This document shows, piece after piece, positions 60,527 to 64,000 of a stretch of DNA of 64,000 nucleotides. Source of the stretch: Telopea speciosissima (Eukaryota; Streptophyta; Magnoliopsida; Proteales; Proteaceae); contig NC_057923.1 of NCBI RefSeq assembly GCF_018873765.1, forward strand, positions 11,668,413 through 11,732,412, written 5' to 3'. Below the pieces are notes generated by a model. It was given only the letters and a program-made list of their open reading frames with translations, ran no database searches and had not been told where the DNA came from. The position numbers were made by a program, and so were the translations under genes. Numbering within the stretch: the first letter of the stretch is position 1; each line of letters starts with the position of its first letter.

Positions 60527-62890
60527 ATGTTCTTCTCTTTCAGGTGTTTGGAGTTTGAATCATGCTCTAAAACTCTAATGTTGCAATCACTTATCACTCC
60601 ATCAGGAACAACCCATGTCCAAGATGGCTGGTCCAATTGTCGACCACGACATGAACAGGTACCCCAGACACTAGTTCAACGACTCAAAATGTTAAATCAT
60701 ACAGAAAAGTACTACATACCTAAGAATGAAAAAATTTGATGCTTTTTTTCACCCATACTGAAGAAATAATTCCTTCATCATGGGCATCGGTACTGTCAGA
60801 TAACTATAAAGGAGGGTAATTTCAACTTCGTCAATAAAGGTGAAGGTAATGATGACCTAAGAGTCTAATCACGAAATCACTTCACACATGTTGAAAACAT
60901 TCTCTCTTTTTTTACAAGTGAAAAAAAAAAAACAACTTTTGCCAAAGGAAAAAAAAAATCATTTAGCTCTCTTGACAGTCCTTTCAAGACGGATCCACCA
61001 TTTTGATTCACATGAAAGATTTGTCTTGACGAACTGATTGTTAAATGAATTGTATGTTTGATCAATTAACAAAATATCAAATTTGTGATGGCCTCATCTC
61101 AATCATATGACACATCATGTATAAAACATTTGAGTTTTTCTAATTTCAAACAAGAAACAAGTTGGAAAATTTTCATTTCAATTGATGTGGACAGTACCTT
61201 TGTTAAATTTTGAGGCCCAAAAAAAGCTGCGGTTGCAGATATTTTGGCATCAAGACAAGCTTCTCCTTCTAAGGTCAACTTAGAGAACCACAATGCCAAC
61301 CAGATTTTTTTTATTTTTTTATTTTTCTGGTATAACAATGCCCAACCAGATTGAGTCTTCCATGTTTTGAGGTCACTTAATTGAGGCAAAATACTGAATG
61401 ACCTAAAATCTTAGGGGCTTAGAACCTTAGAGGATTGGGTGGTCCCCTAGCTAGTTGACTGACTAAACCAGTTGGACCATGAAAGAAGGGGGGGGGGGGG
61501 ACACAATTCCAAATCCAATGGGCAATTCCAAACCCACAATATATATGACCATGTGGGGTCTCTAGAGTCCAGCCTTGAACAGTTGGAACTTAAAGAATAG
61601 GACATTTTAAGGCCATACCCATATACTACTACTACTCCTCCCTTTGACTGTAGAAGTTTCCATCAAGAAATGGAAGATTCTGTACAGCCAAGTCAATCCA
61701 TTTTTTGCTACTAAACTAAAATCCAGATAAAATTATATATAAATTTATCAATATATATCATTTACGTAAAGCCTTAACAAGTGCTTAAACAACAACTAAT
61801 CTCTTCTTGGTTTACAGTTAACGTACAGATAGATAGATTTATCTTCTAAGATCTATTTATCTCTACTTCTAGAAGGGTTTACTTTTAAAATACGTTTCAA
61901 ATTAGGCCCTCTCTACAAGTTTAGGCTTTATCCGGCTCTTCCTGACTTTTTGCAAACGGGAATTTAGTTTAGGATATCAGGGCACCGCGGTCATCACCGA
62001 TCAATTGGCCTATTTTGCCCCCAAGATTCTGATAGTCGTATTTGCAATGGTAGGAAAGAAGAGAAACCCTTTGTTACTTTTATAGACTCCTTAGAAACTC
62101 AAAATTAACTTGTCAAATTCAACATGTTGCAGGGTCCAACTTAAAACCTTATAATGTCAAGAGAAGATATAGCTCCTTAAGTATTTGAAAACTCCTGACA
62201 TCTCAATACTCTCTCACGTATAGCTTAGACATATTAAAACCCTAAAACTTAAGACGCTAACTCGAGATAACTCCTCAAATATATATTATAGAAAGGAGTA
62301 GCATGTCCCCTTCCTTTTAGTGGAAAACCAAGAAGAAGGGATTGCCTTAGATCAACTCAACCATCAAGTGGGGCATGGGGGAATAGAAAAAGAAAAACAA
62401 CTTTAGTTAACTTCAAAAACGGAAGAAGTGCACCCTAGCTATATAGAAATATTAAGGACTTCGAATAAACCAATACTGTGGGATTATAACTCTATAACTC
62501 CTAATTAGTGGGTGTTACATTTCAATCCGAACCAATTGAACCAACTAAAACCAACCTGTTGAATCAAGCCGAACCAAACCTTTTATGAAACCGATACAAA
62601 CTAGATTGGCCAAAACCGGACCGAATCCAATAAAAAAATGATAAGAAATGTGTTAAAATGTTTGGTTCAACTCGATTATCAAACCTGTAATATCTGATAA
62701 CAAGAAACAAAATCGAACCAGATTGAAACCCAATATCCTACAATTGACATTGGTTTTCCCAGTCCAATCCAAAGGGACTTAAAGTTCTCTGCACCCTAAC
62801 CACCCAGACACATGGGGATGAACGAAATGACCTGCCTGGCCCCTCCATGGCTCAAACCTGTCTTTATCCCACCCCCATGTATCTACAGAT
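60527..62890. other. Gene-free AT-rich spacer
   Basis: I see no gene or clear element here. There are several homopolymers (A-run near 60920, G-run at 61490) and a weak AACCGAAC-type hAT-like patch at 62520-62760. The segment 62786-62905 (TTCTCTGCACCC to GGACAAAGAAC) resembles the ends of other MITE-like repeats in the window. Confidence 0.5.
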
Positions 62891-62926
62891 GCACTCTTGG
62901 ACAAAGAACGTGGGCCTTATTTCTAT

Positions 62927-62978
62927 ATAAGGCCCTATGTGTCTATTTCTCTTCTTCCCCAGGGTAATATACCAATTC

Positions 62979-63070
<92 letters not shown>

Positions 63071-63127
63071 GAGAAATAAGGCCCTATGTGTCTATTTCTC
63101 TTCTCCCTCAAGGTAATATACCAATTC

Positions 63128-63189
<62 letters not shown>

Positions 63190-63352
63190 GAAATAAGGCC
63201 CTATGTGTCTATTTCTCTTCTCCCTCAGGGTAATATACCAATTCCAATATATATATATATATATTTTGGAGAAATAAGGCCCTATGTGTCTATTTCTCTT
63301 CTCCCCCAGGGTAATATACCAATTCCAAAAAATATATATGTATATATATTGG
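62927..63352. repeat. Four-fold repeat of a 50-bp unit with expanded (TA)n spacers
   Basis: A unit beginning ATAAGGCCCTATGTGTCT and ending TACCAATTCC recurs at 62927, 63075, 63192 and 63272. The copies are separated by (TA)n tracts of decreasing length (about 85, 55, 20 and 15 bp). It looks like tandem duplication of a microsatellite with its flank. TA tract lengths are unlikely to be exact. Confidence 0.9.
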
Positions 63353-63742
63353 ATGCCGATTATGGGTTTTGAAACCCTGTTTTGGATGTTTAAGGATAGT
63401 TTTGATGGAGTCGGTAGAAGTCACCATCTGCACAGCTCCTCATCTTTTCATTTTCTCACTGATTCACACCTCTCACCTGAATTTTTGCTTTCCACCTTCC
63501 ACCTAGCTTTCACAATTAGTAGATACTTTGTTGGTGGGGCTTGGTCCCCAAACCCAATTACCCAATCAAAAAAAGAGATTGAAAAAAAAAAAAAAAAAAA
63601 TACAGAGAAAAAGAAGCTAGAAAAGCCCAAAAAGCAAAAGCAGAGAACCTTGGCAGCAGCAGCTGCCTCAGATACTACCAATTCATTTCATCTTCCCCCA
63701 AGAAAGAAACAAAGAGAGAAACGGAAGTAAAATCCTAAAAGC

Positions 63743-63980
63743 ATGGCGTTACCGTGTGGGGTCCTTACTTCCACTACCCCATTATACTTCTTCTGCAACT
63801 CTTCCACTATATCCGTATTTTGTGCCGCTACATGCGTACACCAATAACCTCTTTCGAACCCCACCAGAGATCAGAGAAAGAGTCTCCGAATTGTTGGAGT
63901 TCGAGAAGAAAAAAATAAGCAAAATCCCTAACTCAAAGTTGCAGGAATTTAGAGAAGAAAACATAATCAGGGATCTTTGA
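63743..63980 (+). pseudogene. Possible gene start at window edge, frame shifted
   Basis: The ATG at 63743 gives a Ser/Thr-rich, organelle-transit-like start (MALPCGVLTSTTPLYFF) but stops at 63852. The adjacent frame runs on with FRTPPEIRERVSELLEFEKK to 63980, charged and protein-like. A single frameshift would join them. The preceding 150 bp resemble a 5' leader rich in A and CT runs. It could be the first exon of a real gene with a sequencing error, a pseudogene, or chance. I do not recognise the family. Confidence 0.25.
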
Positions 63981-64000
63981 TCTGAGTTTCAAAACTAAAA

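Noticed and set aside
62897-63730. Open frames made of Tyr-Ile repeats
   Set aside because: They are translations of (TA)n microsatellite DNA.
1-64000. CRISPR arrays, operons, prokaryotic defence or toxin systems
   Set aside because: The sequence is spliced plant nuclear DNA; no regularly spaced short repeats with unique spacers and no prokaryotic gene layout were seen.

Overview
The window is nuclear DNA from a flowering plant. Three spliced genes have GT-AG introns and closely match plant-specific protein families, one with a plastid transit peptide. The spacers are full of plant transposable elements: Au-type SINEs, a Tekay-like LTR retrotransposon, hAT- and MULE-type MITEs and LINE debris. 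The species cannot be fixed from the sequence. The element-rich, AT-rich spacers and conservative proteins fit a mid-to-large genome, perhaps an early-diverging eudicot or a magnoliid.

Layout. (1) 322-8428, plus strand: PEX14, the peroxisomal docking peroxin, 12 coding exons, complete at 567 aa. (2) 12135-18188, plus: an AMSH-like JAMM deubiquitinase with an N-terminal MIT-like region, about 12 exons, complete apart from one uncertain small exon. (3) 18189-27927: about 10 kb with no gene, holding MITEs, a hAT-like element and an Au SINE. (4) 27928-36384, plus: DXR, second enzyme of the plastid MEP isoprenoid pathway, 12 exons, complete at 470 aa, with Au SINEs in two introns. (5) 36385-43477: gene-free, with fold-back repeats and the left part of a duplicated block. 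(6) 43478-53444: a structurally complete 10-kb LTR retrotransposon on the minus strand with TTAGG target duplications, no gag-pol, and a broken antisense ORF that resembles the 'putative plant transposon protein' family. (7) 53445-63742: rest of the duplicated block, a solo LTR, a hAT element, LINE debris and (TA)n repeats. (8) 63743-64000: a doubtful gene start cut by the window edge.

The three genes share no pathway; they are ordinary housekeeping neighbours (peroxisome import, endosomal ubiquitin removal, plastid isoprenoids). The most informative part is 41.6-60.5 kb. A block of a few kilobases is present in two collinear copies and a third partial one. Insertions present in one copy and missing from the other give a readable order of events: duplication first, then a MULE MITE, the 10-kb LTR element, a solo LTR and a hAT element. 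I found no CRISPR array, rRNA or free-standing tRNA gene, and nothing I would call a new biological system with confidence. The best candidate for something little described is the gag-pol-less LTR element with its antisense ORF.
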